Positions 26,570 through 34,906 of a stretch of 64,000 nucleotides of DNA are shown here, one piece after another. The position numbers were made by a program, and so were the translations under genes. How positions within the stretch are numbered: the first letter of the stretch is position 1; every line of letters begins with the position of its first letter. The notes beneath the pieces were generated by a model that was given only the letters and a program-made list of their open reading frames with translations, was not told where the DNA came from and ran no database searches. Location: contig NZ_CAJYVQ010000012.1 of the NCBI RefSeq assembly GCF_913778665.1, positions 406,267 through 470,266 on the forward strand, written 5' to 3'. Source of the DNA: an uncultured Stenotrophomonas sp. Its GTDB lineage: Bacteria > Pseudomonadota > Gammaproteobacteria > Xanthomonadales > Xanthomonadaceae.

Positions 26570-27664
26570 GTGTCCCAGTCCATTCCCAGCTTCGCCGTCA
26601 CCCCTTCGGACCACCCGCGCAGCGCTGAAGAGCGCGCCCAGATCCTGGAGAAGCCCGGCTTCGGCCTGCACTTCACCGATCACATGGTGGAAGTGCGCTG
26701 GGACAAGGACGCCGGCTGGCACAACGCCAACGTGCGTGCCTACGGCCCGCTGCAGCTGGACCCGGCTGCGGCCGTGCTGCACTACGGCCAGGAAATCTTC
26801 GAAGGCATCAAGGCCTACCGCCACGCCGACGGTTCGATCTGGACCTTCCGCCCGGATGCCAACAGCCGTCGCCTGCAGCGTTCTGCACAGCGCCTGGCAC
26901 TGCCGGAACTGCCGGTGGAGATCTTCGTCGAATCGCTGAAGCAGCTGATTGCCGTGGACAGCGACTGGGTGCCGTCGGCCGATGAGTCGAGCCTGTACTT
27001 CCGTCCGTTCATGATCGGCGACGAAGCCTTCCTCGGCGTGCGCGGCGCGCACAAGGCCGGGTACTACGTCATCGCCAGCCCGGCCGGCCCGTACTTCGCC
27101 AAGGGCGTTGCCCCGGTGTCGATCTGGCTGTCCACCGAGTACGCACGTGCGGCCAAGGGCGGCACCGGTGCGGCCAAGTGCGGCGGCAACTACGCCGCTT
27201 CGCTGCTGCCGCAGCAGAAGGCGCAGGCGCAGGGCTGCTCGCAGGTGCTGTTCCTCGACCCGGTCGAAGGCAAGTACCTGGAAGAGCTGGGCGGCATGAA
27301 TGTGTTCCTGGTTTACAAGGACGGCACCCTGGTCACCCCGGAACTGTCGGGCAGCATCCTCGAGGGCATCACCCGCGAGAGCATCCTGCAGCTGGCGCGC
27401 GACCGGGGCATGAAGGTCGAGGAGCGCAAGGTCAGCATCGACGAGTGGAAGGACGGCGTTGCCTCCGGCGCGATCAGTGAAGTGTTCGCCTGCGGCACCG
27501 CAGCGGTGGTCACCCCGATCGGCCAGCTGAAGGGCGAGGGTTTCTCGGTCGGCGACATCAACGCCCCGGCCGGCGAAGTGACCATGTCGCTGCGCAAGGA
27601 ACTGACCGATATCCAGTATGGCCGCCTGCCGGACCGCCACAACTGGCTGGTCAAGCTGGGCTGA
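26570..27664 (+). CDS. ilvE: Branched-chain amino acid aminotransferase
   Basis: PLP enzyme making Leu, Ile and Val from their keto acids, cytoplasmic. At 364 residues it is the longer form of the fold-type IV aminotransferases (eukaryote-like BCAT). Seen: YGQEIFEGIKAYRH, the PLP lysine region AAKCGGNYAASLLPQ with EELGGMNVFLV, and the phosphate-binding SGSILEGITRESIL and GTAAVVTPIG. Start is GTG at 26570 with AGGA upstream. A hairpin at 27714-27740 probably ends the transcript. Confidence 0.95.
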   Translation: MSQSIPSFAVTPSDHPRSAEERAQILEKPGFGLHFTDHMVEVRWDKDAGWHNANVRAYGPLQLDPAAAVLHYGQEIFEGIKAYRHADGSIWTFRPDANSRRLQRSAQRLALPELPVEIFVESLKQLIAVDSDWVPSADESSLYFRPFMIGDEAFLGVRGAHKAGYYVIASPAGPYFAKGVAPVSIWLSTEYARAAKGGTGAAKCGGNYAASLLPQQKAQAQGCSQVLFLDPVEGKYLEELGGMNVFLVYKDGTLVTPELSGSILEGITRESILQLARDRGMKVEERKVSIDEWKDGVASGAISEVFACGTAAVVTPIGQLKGEGFSVGDINAPAGEVTMSLRKELTDIQYGRLPDRHNWLVKLG

Positions 27665-27680
27665 TCGCCCGCGGTCAACG

Positions 27681-27706
27681 GTAGACCCGAGCCAACGCTC
27701 GGCTGC
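27681..27706 (+). repeat. SMAG element
   Basis: GTAGACCCGAGCCAACGCTC with stem GAGC/GCTC extended by flanking bases, 17 bases past the ilvE stop. Confidence 0.65.
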
Positions 27707-27713
27707 TTTTCCG

Positions 27714-27745
27714 GAAAGCCCGTCCCCGTGACGGGCTTTCTGCGT
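27714..27745 (+). terminator. Probable terminator of ilvE
   Basis: GAAAGCCCGT (27714-27723), seven-base loop, ACGGGCTTTC (27731-27740), followed by a weak T-containing tail TGCGTTTC. Confidence 0.65.
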
Positions 27746-27753
27746 TTCGGGCC

Positions 27754-27796
27754 TGGAGCCAGATCGCTTTTCCGCAGGAAAAGCGATCTGGCTCCA
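27754..27796. repeat. Perfect palindromic intergenic element
   Basis: Arms 27754-27773 and 27777-27796 are 20 bases and perfectly complementary around a three-base loop; the arm begins TGGAGCCAGATCG. Similar in design to the palindrome at 22016-22053. Confidence 0.75.
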
Positions 27797-28115
27797 GACC
27801 AGCGGACGCCGATGTCGGCAAAGTCATTCCGAGACAGGTGATGACCCAGTCAGGAGCGTGCAGGGCGTGAGAAGTTCCTTCACCTTCACAAACCCTCGAC
27901 CCAAAAAGTCTCAGAACCAACATTTCATCTTGCTGAAAAGACGCTGAAAATCTTGTGGTGTCCGGCTTCGGCCATTAGCGTCATCTGCACGGCGGATCGT
28001 TAGGGGGATCCGCTGACTCACCGGACTCCGAGCTTCGCCAACGCAAGCCAGCCCATGGTTCGGGCCGGTGCTTCTGCCGATTCCGGCATTCACACCACAA
28101 GAAAGGGAAATACTG

Positions 28116-29858
28116 ATGTCCCAGGTAACGCAACCGCGTGTGCGTCGAGTGTGGGTGGTCCTTGGTGCGTCCGTTCTGTCATCGCTGCTGCTGGCCACGC
28201 CTGCGCTGGCCGGTGATGTCCAGCTCAGTGGCCTGCAGTCCGCGCCGACACACCAGCGCTTCATCGTGAAGTACCGCGACGGCAGCGCCGCCGTGGCCAA
28301 CACCACCGCGCTGGCCTCGTCGCTGAAGACGGCCGCCGCTGGCCTGGCCAGCAGCCAGGGCCGCGCGCTGGGCCTGCAGGAGGTCCGCAAGCTGGCCGTC
28401 GGCCCGACCCTGGTCAAGACCGACCGTCCGCTCGACCAGGCCGAATCCGAATTGCTGATGCGCAAGCTGGCCGCTGACCCGAACGTGGAATACGTCGAAG
28501 TCGACCAGATCATGCGCGCCACGCTGACCCCGAACGACACCCGCTTCAGCGAGCAGTGGGCCTTCGGTACCTCCAGCGCGGGCATCAACATCCAGCCGGC
28601 CTGGGACAAGTCCACGGGCACCGGCGTGGTAGTGGCGGTGATCGACACCGGCATCACCAACCATCCCGACCTGAACGCCAACATCCTGCCGGGCTACGAC
28701 TTCATCAGCGACGCCGCGATGGCGCGCGATGGAGGCGGCCGCGACAACAACCCGAACGATGAAGGTGACTGGTACGGCGCCAACGAGTGTGGCTCGGGCA
28801 TTCCGGCCTCCAACTCCAGTTGGCATGGCACCCATGTCGCCGGCACCGTGGCGGCGGTGACCAACAACGCCAGCGGCGTCGCCGGCACCGCGTTCAACGC
28901 CAAGGTCGTGCCGGTGCGCGTGCTCGGCAAGTGCGGCGGCTACACCTCCGACATCGCCGACGCCATCGTGTGGGCCTCCGGTGGCACCGTCAGCGGCGTG
29001 CCGGCCAATGCCAATCCGGCCGAGGTCATCAACCTCTCGCTCGGCGGCGGCGGCAGCTGCTCGACCACCTACCAGAACGCGATCAACGGCGCGGTCGGCC
29101 GTGGCACCACCGTGGTGGTCGCTGCCGGCAACAGCAACGCCAACGTGTCGAGCTCGGTGCCGGCCAACTGCCCGAACGTGATCGCGGTGGCCGCGACCAC
29201 CTCGGCCGGTGCCCGTGCCAGCTTCTCCAACTACGGCACTGGCATCGACATCTCGGCACCGGGCCAGAGCATCCTGTCCACCCTCAACACCGGCACCACC
29301 GTGCCGGCCAGCGCAACCTACGCATCCTACAACGGCACCTCGATGGCGGCGCCGCACGTGGCCGGCGTGATCGCGCTGATGCAGTCGGTCGCTCCGAGCC
29401 CGCTGAGCCCGGCGCAGGTCGAAAGCATCATCAAGAGCACGGCACGTCCGCTGCCGGGCGCCTGCTCGGGTGGTTGCGGCGCCGGCATCATCGACGCCAA
29501 CGCTGCGGTGGCTGCCGCGATCAATGGCGGCGGCAACCCGAACCCGGGTGGCAACGTGCTGCAGAACAACGTGCCGGTGACCGGCCTCGGCGCCGCCACC
29601 GGTGCCGAGCTGAACTACACCGTCGCGGTTCCGGCCGGCAGCACCCAGCTGCGCGTGGCGATCAGTGGCGGCAGCGGTGATGCCGACCTGTACGTGCGCC
29701 AGGGCAGTGCCCCGACCGACACCAGCTACACCTGCCGTCCGTACCTGAGCGGCAACAGCGAGACCTGCACCATCAACAGCCCGGCCGCCGGCACCTGGTA
29801 CGTGCGGGTGAAGGCGTACAGCACCTTCTCGGGCCTGACCCTGAACGCGCAGTACTGA
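28116..29858 (+). CDS. Secreted subtilisin-like serine protease (StmPr1-like)
   Basis: 580-residue extracellular protease. Signal peptide at about 1-34 (VLLATPALAG), an inhibitor-I9 propeptide (HQRFIVKYRDGS to EYVEVDQIMRA, about 45-132), then the S8 catalytic domain with Asp177 (VVAVIDTGITNHP), His240 (SSWHGTHVAGT) and Ser409 (YNGTSMAAPHVAG). A glycine/asparagine linker near 482-490 leads to a C-terminal pre-peptidase (PPC) domain ending in TFSGLTLNAQY. Architecture and sequence fit StmPr1, the main S. maltophilia alkaline protease and virulence factor. AAGAAAGGGAAA precedes the ATG. Single-gene unit closed by a terminator. Confidence 0.93.
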   Translation: MSQVTQPRVRRVWVVLGASVLSSLLLATPALAGDVQLSGLQSAPTHQRFIVKYRDGSAAVANTTALASSLKTAAAGLASSQGRALGLQEVRKLAVGPTLVKTDRPLDQAESELLMRKLAADPNVEYVEVDQIMRATLTPNDTRFSEQWAFGTSSAGINIQPAWDKSTGTGVVVAVIDTGITNHPDLNANILPGYDFISDAAMARDGGGRDNNPNDEGDWYGANECGSGIPASNSSWHGTHVAGTVAAVTNNASGVAGTAFNAKVVPVRVLGKCGGYTSDIADAIVWASGGTVSGVPANANPAEVINLSLGGGGSCSTTYQNAINGAVGRGTTVVVAAGNSNANVSSSVPANCPNVIAVAATTSAGARASFSNYGTGIDISAPGQSILSTLNTGTTVPASATYASYNGTSMAAPHVAGVIALMQSVAPSPLSPAQVESIIKSTARPLPGACSGGCGAGIIDANAAVAAAINGGGNPNPGGNVLQNNVPVTGLGAATGAELNYTVAVPAGSTQLRVAISGGSGDADLYVRQGSAPTDTSYTCRPYLSGNSETCTINSPAAGTWYVRVKAYSTFSGLTLNAQY

Positions 29859-29880
29859 GCCCAAGTCCCTCTCCATGGGC

Positions 29881-29909
29881 ACGCCCCGGCTTCGGCCGGG
29901 GCGTTTTTG
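29881..29909 (+). terminator. Rho-independent terminator of the protease gene
   Basis: ACGCCCCGGC (29881-29890), loop TTCG, GCCGGGGCGT (29895-29904) followed by TTTT. Ten perfect pairs, 23 bases after the stop. Confidence 0.9.
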
Positions 29910-29914
29910 CTTTG

Positions 29915-29939
29915 GTGGGTGCCGACCTTGGTCGGCACG
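29915..29939 (+). repeat. SMAG element (GTGGGTGCCGACC type)
   Basis: GTGGGTGCCGACCTTGGTCG with stem GTGCCGACC/GGTCGGCAC. The same subfamily recurs at 33604-33627 and 44790-44815. Confidence 0.7.
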
Positions 29940-29946
29940 CCGTTCC

Positions 29947-30432
29947 TCAGACCGACTCGAAGCGGTTCGCGGCCACGTTCTTGCGCACGTGCTGCGGATC
30001 GAAGATGCGGCCGTTCATCGCGATGTACACGCCGCTCGGCAGCGACTGCACCGCACCAATCGCGCAGCCGATGTTGAACTCCGCATCCGAACCACGGAAA
30101 CGCGCCGGGCTCAGCGCGCCGGTCATCACAATGGTTTTGTCGGCAATCGTGGCCAGTACCTTTCCGGTCTGCACCATCGAATCGGTGCCGTGGGTCACCA
30201 GCACGTGGCGGGTCGGCTGCGCGGCAATGGTGGCGCGGATCAGTTCGCGGTCTTCATCGTTGATGTGCAGCGAATCCTTGCGCAGGATCGGAATCACGTT
30301 GAAGCGGAACGTCACGCCCAGCTCGCGCAGGATCATGCCGATCTGCGGATCGCCGATCTGATAGTCCGACTTGTCGTCGAAGTAGATCTTGTCGATCGTG
30401 CCACCGGTGGTGACGACCAGGAGCTCTTCCAT
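29947..30432 (-). CDS. Small asparaginase-domain protein, 161 aa
   Basis: The protein covers only the N-terminal domain of type I/II asparaginases (usual length about 330). Both catalytic threonine motifs of that domain are present: TTGGTIDK near residue 10 and VTHGTDSMV near residue 75. There is no second domain and no trace of one in the downstream DNA, so this is a compact family member and not a recent truncation. No signal peptide, so cytoplasmic. Three near-adjacent ATG codons (30441, 30435, 30432) make the start uncertain by up to three residues. Whether it has asparaginase activity alone is unknown. Confidence 0.82.
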   Translation of the reverse strand: MEELLVVTTGGTIDKIYFDDKSDYQIGDPQIGMILRELGVTFRFNVIPILRKDSLHINDEDRELIRATIAAQPTRHVLVTHGTDSMVQTGKVLATIADKTIVMTGALSPARFRGSDAEFNIGCAIGAVQSLPSGVYIAMNGRIFDPQHVRKNVAANRFESV

Positions 30433-30511
30433 CATGTGCATGCGCGAAACCAGGACAGGTACAGCGGCGCGGGGCCAGGAACGCAGATGATAAGGCCCTG
30501 CGGGCGCAGCG

Positions 30512-30847
30512 TCAGCGTCGCTTGCCGAAGCGGGCACGCAGCCCGGGCAGGCTGGCACTGAAGATCACCAGCAGCGCCAGGGCGATCTCGATCAACGCCA
30601 GCCAGCGTGTTTCCGGGTGGCTCCAAGCGCTCATCACGCCGTGGCTGAACCAGCCCAGCGCCAGCACCGAGGCCCAGAAGCCGGCCTTGCGCCAGCCCAG
30701 GCGCAGCGCAAAGGCCAGTGCCAGCGGCGGCGCGGTGAACACCAGCTGGGTCGCCAGCCAGTGCTTGTCATTGATGAACCAGCCTGCGAACAGCGCAGCC
30801 AGCCCCATCAGGGCCAGCAGCAGGGCCGTGCGCGGCGGCCGGTTCAT
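30512..30847 (-). CDS. DUF2069 family membrane protein, 111 aa
   Basis: Three to four hydrophobic segments (residues 6-24, 32-50, 56-73, 82-100) and the family feature FINDKHWLATQL followed by FTAPPLALAFALR. Inner-membrane protein of unknown role. The start overlaps the wrbA stop (ATGA at 30844-30847), so the pair is co-translated, an arrangement common in this group of bacteria. Confidence 0.85.
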   Translation of the reverse strand: MNRPPRTALLLALMGLAALFAGWFINDKHWLATQLVFTAPPLALAFALRLGWRKAGFWASVLALGWFSHGVMSAWSHPETRWLALIEIALALLVIFSASLPGLRARFGKRR

Positions 30848-31437
30848 CGGGCCAACCGCTGCGCGATGTCGGCCACCCGGCGGCCCAGCGCACGGGCCAG
30901 TACGGCCTCGTCGTCGGTCGGCTGCGGATCGTCGGCGGCACCAGCGACGTGGCTGGCGCCATAGGGCGTGCCGCCACTGGTGGTGTGGCTCAGCGCTGGC
31001 TCGGTGAACGGGATGCCGACGATCACGCAGCCGTGGTGCAGCAGCGGTACCTGCATCGACAGCAGGGTCGATTCCTGGCCGCCATGCATCGAAGCGGTCG
31101 AGGTGAACACCGCGGCCGGCTTGCCCGACAGGGTGCCGTTGACCCATTCGGCGCCGAGCCCGTCGAGGAAATGCTTCACCGGCGCGGCCATGTTGCCGAA
31201 GCGGGTCGGGCTGCCGAGCAGCAGGCCCTGGCACTCGACCAGGTCCTGCACGCCCACATAGGGGGCGCCATCGTCTGGCACCGGCGGCTGCGCGGTGTGG
31301 GTCACCGCGGCCACCGGCGGTACCGTGCGCAGGCGCGCGCTCATGCCCGGTACCTCGCCGATGCCCCGCGCGATCTGGCGCGCCAGCCGTGCCACCGAAC
31401 CGCCCCGGCTGTAGTACAGCACCAGAATCTCGCCCAT
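30844..31437 (-). CDS. wrbA: NAD(P)H:quinone oxidoreductase WrbA
   Basis: Flavodoxin-fold enzyme reducing quinones by two electrons, protecting against oxidative cycling; cytoplasmic, tetrameric in relatives. 197 residues. FMN-binding loop at residues 7-14 (YYSRGGSVARLA), GLLLGSPTRFGNMAAPVKHFLDG and FTSTASMHGGQESTLLSMQ are typical of WrbA. Start 31437 gives the family N-terminus MGEILVLYYS. First gene before the DUF2069 protein; the divergent YihY gene starts 78 bases away. Confidence 0.93.
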   Translation of the reverse strand: MGEILVLYYSRGGSVARLARQIARGIGEVPGMSARLRTVPPVAAVTHTAQPPVPDDGAPYVGVQDLVECQGLLLGSPTRFGNMAAPVKHFLDGLGAEWVNGTLSGKPAAVFTSTASMHGGQESTLLSMQVPLLHHGCVIVGIPFTEPALSHTTSGGTPYGASHVAGAADDPQPTDDEAVLARALGRRVADIAQRLAR

Positions 31438-31514
31438 CGTGCCCGCTTCTCCTCGTCGTGTGGCCACCAGTATGGCTATCCTGCCAGCATTCCGCATCGG
31501 GTACCCTTTCACCG

Positions 31515-32789
31515 ATGGAACCTTTGGATACGCTCAACCTGTGGATGGAGCGCGCGCGGGATCGCGCACGGGCCATCAGTTTCGGCCGCTTCCTGTGGCA
31601 CCGCTTCCTCGACGACCGCCTGTTCCAGGCAGCGGCGGCGCTGGCCTACACCACGGTGTTCGCGCTGGTGCCGCTGGCGATCGTGGTGTTCGGTGTGCTT
31701 TCGGCCTTTCCCGTCTTCGACCGCTGGAGCGACCAGCTCAGCGATTACGTCTTCTCCAACTTCGTGCCCAACGCCGCGCGCGCGGCCGAGGGCTACCTGC
31801 GGCAGTTCTCGGCCAGTGCCGGCCAGCTCACCGCCGCCGGCTTCATCGCGCTGGTGGTGTCACTGCTGATCACCCTCAACAGCGTTGAGGAGACCTTCAA
31901 CCAGATCTGGCGGGTCGGCTCGACCCGGCCCAAGCTGACCCGCTTCCTGGTCTACTGGACCGTATTGACCCTGGGCGCGATGCTCGCCGCGGCTTCGCTG
32001 GCGGTATCGGCGCGGGTGTTCGCGATGCCGCTGTTTGGCACCCAGGAGGGTCGCTGGCTGGCCGAACTGGCGCTGCGGCTGGCGCCGATCCTGATCGAGT
32101 TCGTGTGCATCACGCTGATGTTCCGGGTGGTGCCGCACCACACGGTGAAGTGGCGGCACGCGGTGCCCGGCGCGATCCTCGCGGCGGTGATCCTGGAACT
32201 GGTCAAGTGGGGCATCGGCGCTTACCTGGGCAGCTTCCAGTCCTATCAGAAGCTGTATGGCACGGTGGCCTTCGTGCCGATCCTGCTGCTGTGGATCTAC
32301 CTGTGCTGGGTGGCAGTGCTGCTGGGCGCGTCGCTGTCCTCGTCGATGGCTGCCTTCCGCTACCAGCCGGTGGAACTGCGCCTCCCGCAGGGCTACGAGT
32401 TCTATGGCCTGCTGCGCCTGCTCGGCCGCTTCCACCATGCACGCTTGAAGGGCAGGGGCCTGGCCGATGATGAAATCCTGCGGCTGGAGCCGATGCTGAC
32501 CGACTCGCTGCTGCATGACCTGGCCTGCAACCTGCAGGAAATCGGCCTGCTGCGACGCGATGAACGCGGCGAATGGCTGTTGTCGCGCGACCTCGACCAG
32601 GTCAGCCTGGCCGATCTGTACGAATGCACCCAGCTGCGCATCCCGGTGGCCGAGCAGCATCTGCCTTACCGCGATGACAGCCTGGGCCGCGCCGCGCTGG
32701 CGGCGCTGGACGACCTGCGACTGCCCCTGCGCGAACGCCTCAAGCGCAAGGTCAGCGATATCTATTCCGATTCCGGAGACATGCCATGA
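31515..32789 (+). CDS. YihY/RNase BN-like inner-membrane protein
   Basis: 424 residues: a six-segment membrane domain (residues 1-285, with FQAAAALAYTTVFALVPLAIV and VEETFNQIWRVG, the YihY family signatures) and a soluble C-terminal winged-helix-like tail of about 130 residues. The family was once called ribonuclease BN by mistake; its true role, perhaps in envelope processes, is unsettled. The stop overlaps the start of the next gene (ATGA), so it is coupled to the thioredoxin-like lipoprotein. Confidence 0.9.
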   Translation: MEPLDTLNLWMERARDRARAISFGRFLWHRFLDDRLFQAAAALAYTTVFALVPLAIVVFGVLSAFPVFDRWSDQLSDYVFSNFVPNAARAAEGYLRQFSASAGQLTAAGFIALVVSLLITLNSVEETFNQIWRVGSTRPKLTRFLVYWTVLTLGAMLAAASLAVSARVFAMPLFGTQEGRWLAELALRLAPILIEFVCITLMFRVVPHHTVKWRHAVPGAILAAVILELVKWGIGAYLGSFQSYQKLYGTVAFVPILLLWIYLCWVAVLLGASLSSSMAAFRYQPVELRLPQGYEFYGLLRLLGRFHHARLKGRGLADDEILRLEPMLTDSLLHDLACNLQEIGLLRRDERGEWLLSRDLDQVSLADLYECTQLRIPVAEQHLPYRDDSLGRAALAALDDLRLPLRERLKRKVSDIYSDSGDMP

Positions 32790-33352
32790 CCCGCAAGAAC
32801 CCGTCGCCACTGCTGCTCCTGCTGTTGGGCCTGGCGGCCTGCAAACCGGCGCAGGAGCCGACCCCGGCCAGCAGCCAGCCGCCGGCGCAGGCACCGTCGC
32901 CGACCGCCCCGGCACCCGTGGAGGAGACCCCGGCCGAGCGCACCACCGCTGAGTTCCCGACGCTGAAGATGAAGGCGGTGGATGGCAGCGACTACGACCT
33001 GGCCACGCACCGTGGCAAGTGGGTGGTGGTGAACTTCTGGGCGACCTGGTGCGCGCCGTGCCGCAAGGAAATGCCGGAGTTGTCGGCGCTGCATGCGATG
33101 CGCAGCAACATCGAAGTGGTCGGCCTGGCGTATGAGGACATCGAATCGCCGGAGATGCAGGCATTCCTGGCCAAGCATCCGGTGACTTACCCGATCGTGA
33201 TCGTCGATCCGTTCGATCCGCCGGCCGATTTCGCCACCCCGCGCGGTTTGCCACTGACCCATCTCATCGATCCGCAGGGCAAGCTGGCACACAGCTTCCT
33301 CGGCCCGGTGACCGCCGCCGACATCGAAAAGCAGATCGCTGCTGCCAAGTAG
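32786..33352 (+). CDS. TlpA-like thioredoxin-fold lipoprotein
   Basis: 188 residues. Lipoprotein signal with lipobox LAAC (Cys19), then a proline/alanine-rich linker (about 20-50), then a thioredoxin fold with active-site WCAPC in [20 protein letters not shown] and a cis-proline region [10 protein letters not shown]. Probably anchored in the envelope facing the periplasm, where TlpA/ResA-type proteins reduce disulfides. Coupled to the YihY gene by an ATGA overlap. The TAG stop is the head of a SMAG-type repeat. Confidence 0.9.
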   Translation: MTRKNPSPLLLLLLGLAACKPAQEPTPASSQPPAQAPSPTAPAPVEETPAERTTAEFPTLKMKAVDGSDYDLATHRGKWVVVNFWATWCAPCRKEMPELSALHAMRSNIEVVGLAYEDIESPEMQAFLAKHPVTYPIVIVDPFDPPADFATPRGLPLTHLIDPQGKLAHSFLGPVTAADIEKQIAAAK

Positions 33353-33389
33353 TGGGTGGGTCGGCATGGCCTGCGGCCCTGCACCCGCG

Positions 33390-33414
33390 GTAGTGCCGGC
33401 CGCTGGCCGGCAAC
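33390..33414 (+). repeat. SMAG element
   Basis: GTAGTGCCGGCCGCTGGCCG; same subtype as 62027-62050. Confidence 0.8.
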
Positions 33415-33454
33415 CCCAGCAACGGCAACAGCCCAAGCGGGTTTCCTGTGGGTA

Positions 33455-33556
33455 GGCGGGGTGGGTCCGGTTGCGGGGGCCGCTGCAAGTACGTCCATGT
33501 AAGCTCGGTCGCCGCATCCATGCGGCTCACGCCCCCGCAACCGGACCCACCCCGCC
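33455..33556. repeat. Long inverted-repeat intergenic element, copy 3
   Basis: Arms 33455-33480 and 33531-33556 are 26 bases and perfectly complementary. The loop contains AAGCTCGGTCGCCGCATCCA and the inner hairpin GCCGCATCCATGCGGC (33511-33526), matching the core of copies 1 and 2. Confidence 0.8.
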
Positions 33557-33603
33557 TTCGACAGATCTCCGCGATCTGTCGGAATGGCATGGCCTGCTCC
33601 TGG

Positions 33604-33717
33604 TGGGTGTCGACCTTGGTCGACACGGTAGATCCACGCCATGCGTGGATGCTCTTCGTTCAATTGCTGAACTATTCGATTTCAATGGAGATTCATCCAC
33701 GCATGGCGTGGATCTAC
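33604..33717. repeat. SMAG elements, one dimer plus inverted partner
   Basis: GTGGGTGTCGACCTTGGTCG (33604-33627) is followed directly by GTAGATCCACGCCATGCGTG (33628-33651); a reversed copy of the latter lies at 33694-33717, 42 bases away. Confidence 0.8.
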
Positions 33718-33745
33718 CTCCGTCACCGGAAATCTGTCGGGGATG

Positions 33746-33818
33746 GGGCGGTGTGGGTTGGCAGGACCGTTGGCGCCATGGATGGGTTTACGGCGCGTCC
33801 TGCCAATCCACACCACCC
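33746..33818. repeat. Long inverted-repeat intergenic element, copy 4 (inverted)
   Basis: Arms 33746-33767 and 33797-33818 match with about two mismatches. The loop read on the minus strand has CGCCGTAAACCCATCCATGG, the core seen in copy 1. Confidence 0.75.
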
Positions 33819-33877
33819 CAGCCAACAAGCAAAACTCCCAGAGCCGGCTGTTGCCGTTGCTTGAGGGCTTCTGCAGG

Positions 33878-33910
33878 TGCAGGGCCGCAGGCCCTGCCGA
33901 CCCACGCTAC
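33878..33910 (-). repeat. SMAG element supplying the ppk2 stop
   Basis: On the minus strand it begins GTAGCGTGGGTCGGCAGGGC with stem GCAGGGCC/GGCCCTGC. The TAG at 33909-33907 is the ppk2 stop codon. Confidence 0.75.
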
Positions 33911-34689
33911 TCCTCGACCGGGAAATCCTCGATCGGCTTCAGCACGTCGTAGTGCTCGCGATGCAGCTTGCCCTTCAGCTTCGGCAGCTCCGGCAGCGGC
34001 GCGTCCACGCGCGTATCCGGCAGCCGGTCCAGCAGGTTGCGCACCAGGGTCAGCCGGCCCAGGCGTTGGTCGTTGAAATCAACCAGCGTCCACGGCGCGC
34101 CCTCGCGGTGTGTGGCGCGCAGCATCGCCTCGCGGGCCTCGGTGTAGGCGCTGTACTTGCTGCGCGACTTCAGGTCCACCGGCGACAGCTTCCAGCCCTT
34201 CAGTGGATCGACGTGGCGTTCGCAGAAACGCTTTTCCTGCTGCTCCTGGTCCACGCACAGCCAGTACTTGAACAGCAGGATGCCGTCGTCGACCAGCAGC
34301 TGCTCGAACACCGGTGCCTGGTGCAGGAACTGCTGGTACTCGGGTTCGCTGCAATAGCCCATCACCCGTTCCACGCCGGCACGGTTGTACCAGCTGCGGT
34401 CCATCAGCACGATCTCGCCGGCGGCCGGCAGGTGCGACGCGTAGCGCTGGAAATACCACTGCGTGGCTTCACGGTCAGTAGGCTTGGGCAAGGCGACCAC
34501 CCGGCACTGGCGAGGGTTGAGATGCTGGCTGATGGCCTGGATCGCGCCGCCCTTGCCGGCCGTGTCGCGGCCTTCGAACAGCACCAGCAGGCGTTGCCCG
34601 CTGTGCTGCACCCAGCGCGCCATCGCGGTCAGTTCCAGTTGCAGTGGCAGCAGCAGTTCGTCGTAGTCCTTGCGCTTGAGCTTGGCCAT
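33907..34689 (-). CDS. ppk2: Polyphosphate kinase 2
   Basis: PPK2 uses polyphosphate to phosphorylate nucleotides (or the reverse), cytoplasmic. 260 residues, single PPK2 domain. Walker A is LFEGRDTAGKGGAIQ near residue 40 and Walker B is VLMDRSWYNRAGVERVMGYC near residue 96, with the lid region FCERHVDPLKGWKLSPVD. Single-domain enzymes of this length fall in class I (NDP-phosphorylating) or class III; I cannot decide which. ATG at 34689 is preferred to GTG at 34695. The stop lies in a SMAG repeat. Confidence 0.93.
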   Translation of the reverse strand: MAKLKRKDYDELLLPLQLELTAMARWVQHSGQRLLVLFEGRDTAGKGGAIQAISQHLNPRQCRVVALPKPTDREATQWYFQRYASHLPAAGEIVLMDRSWYNRAGVERVMGYCSEPEYQQFLHQAPVFEQLLVDDGILLFKYWLCVDQEQQEKRFCERHVDPLKGWKLSPVDLKSRSKYSAYTEAREAMLRATHREGAPWTLVDFNDQRLGRLTLVRNLLDRLPDTRVDAPLPELPKLKGKLHREHYDVLKPIEDFPVEE

Positions 34690-34755
34690 CGTCACACCAC
34701 GCGGGAAGGAATTCCGAGCGTAGCGCAGGCGCCGCTCAGGTGATGTCGATGCCGG

Positions 34756-34841
34756 GTAGAGTCGACTGTCAGTCGACTATCGCGCGCAGCGCGGGGTTTT
34801 CGGCTTGCTGCAGAGAGCAGTCGACTAACAATCGACTCTAC
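34756..34841. repeat. Inverted pair of SMAG elements (GTCGAC type)
   Basis: Forward copy GTAGAGTCGACTGTCAGTCG (34756-34780) and reverse copy (34819-34841, ending TCGACTCTAC). Further GTCGAC/ATCGAC fragments follow to about 34915. They lie upstream of ppk2 and at the 3' end of the next gene. Confidence 0.75.
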
Positions 34842-34906
34842 ACAGTCGACGTCATCCAATCGACCTTACCCAGCCGGCGTTACCAGTCGGCGCCATCCAA
34901 TCGACA

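Larger units (their letters stand above)
27665..28115. other. Intergenic region between ilvE and the serine protease gene
   Basis: 451 bases without a gene: a SMAG stem-loop (27681-27706), a terminator-like hairpin (27714-27740), a perfect 20-bp palindrome (27754-27796), then about 300 bases of moderately AT-rich sequence before the protease, which should hold its promoter. I see no clear operator there. Confidence 0.7.
33353..33906. other. Dense repeat island between tlpA-like gene and ppk2
   Basis: 554 bases without a gene. In order: SMAG-type element starting at the tlpA stop (33349-33385), SMAG (33390-33414), a perfect 26-bp inverted repeat (33455-33556), hairpin GACAGATC/GATCTGTC (33560-33580), SMAG pair (33604-33651) with an inverted partner (33694-33717), a second long inverted repeat (33746-33818), and an SMAG that supplies the ppk2 stop (about 33878-33910). 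Confidence 0.8.

Noticed and set aside
28179..29882. 567-aa open frame on the minus strand
   Set aside because: Antisense to the serine protease gene, whose catalytic motifs are clear.
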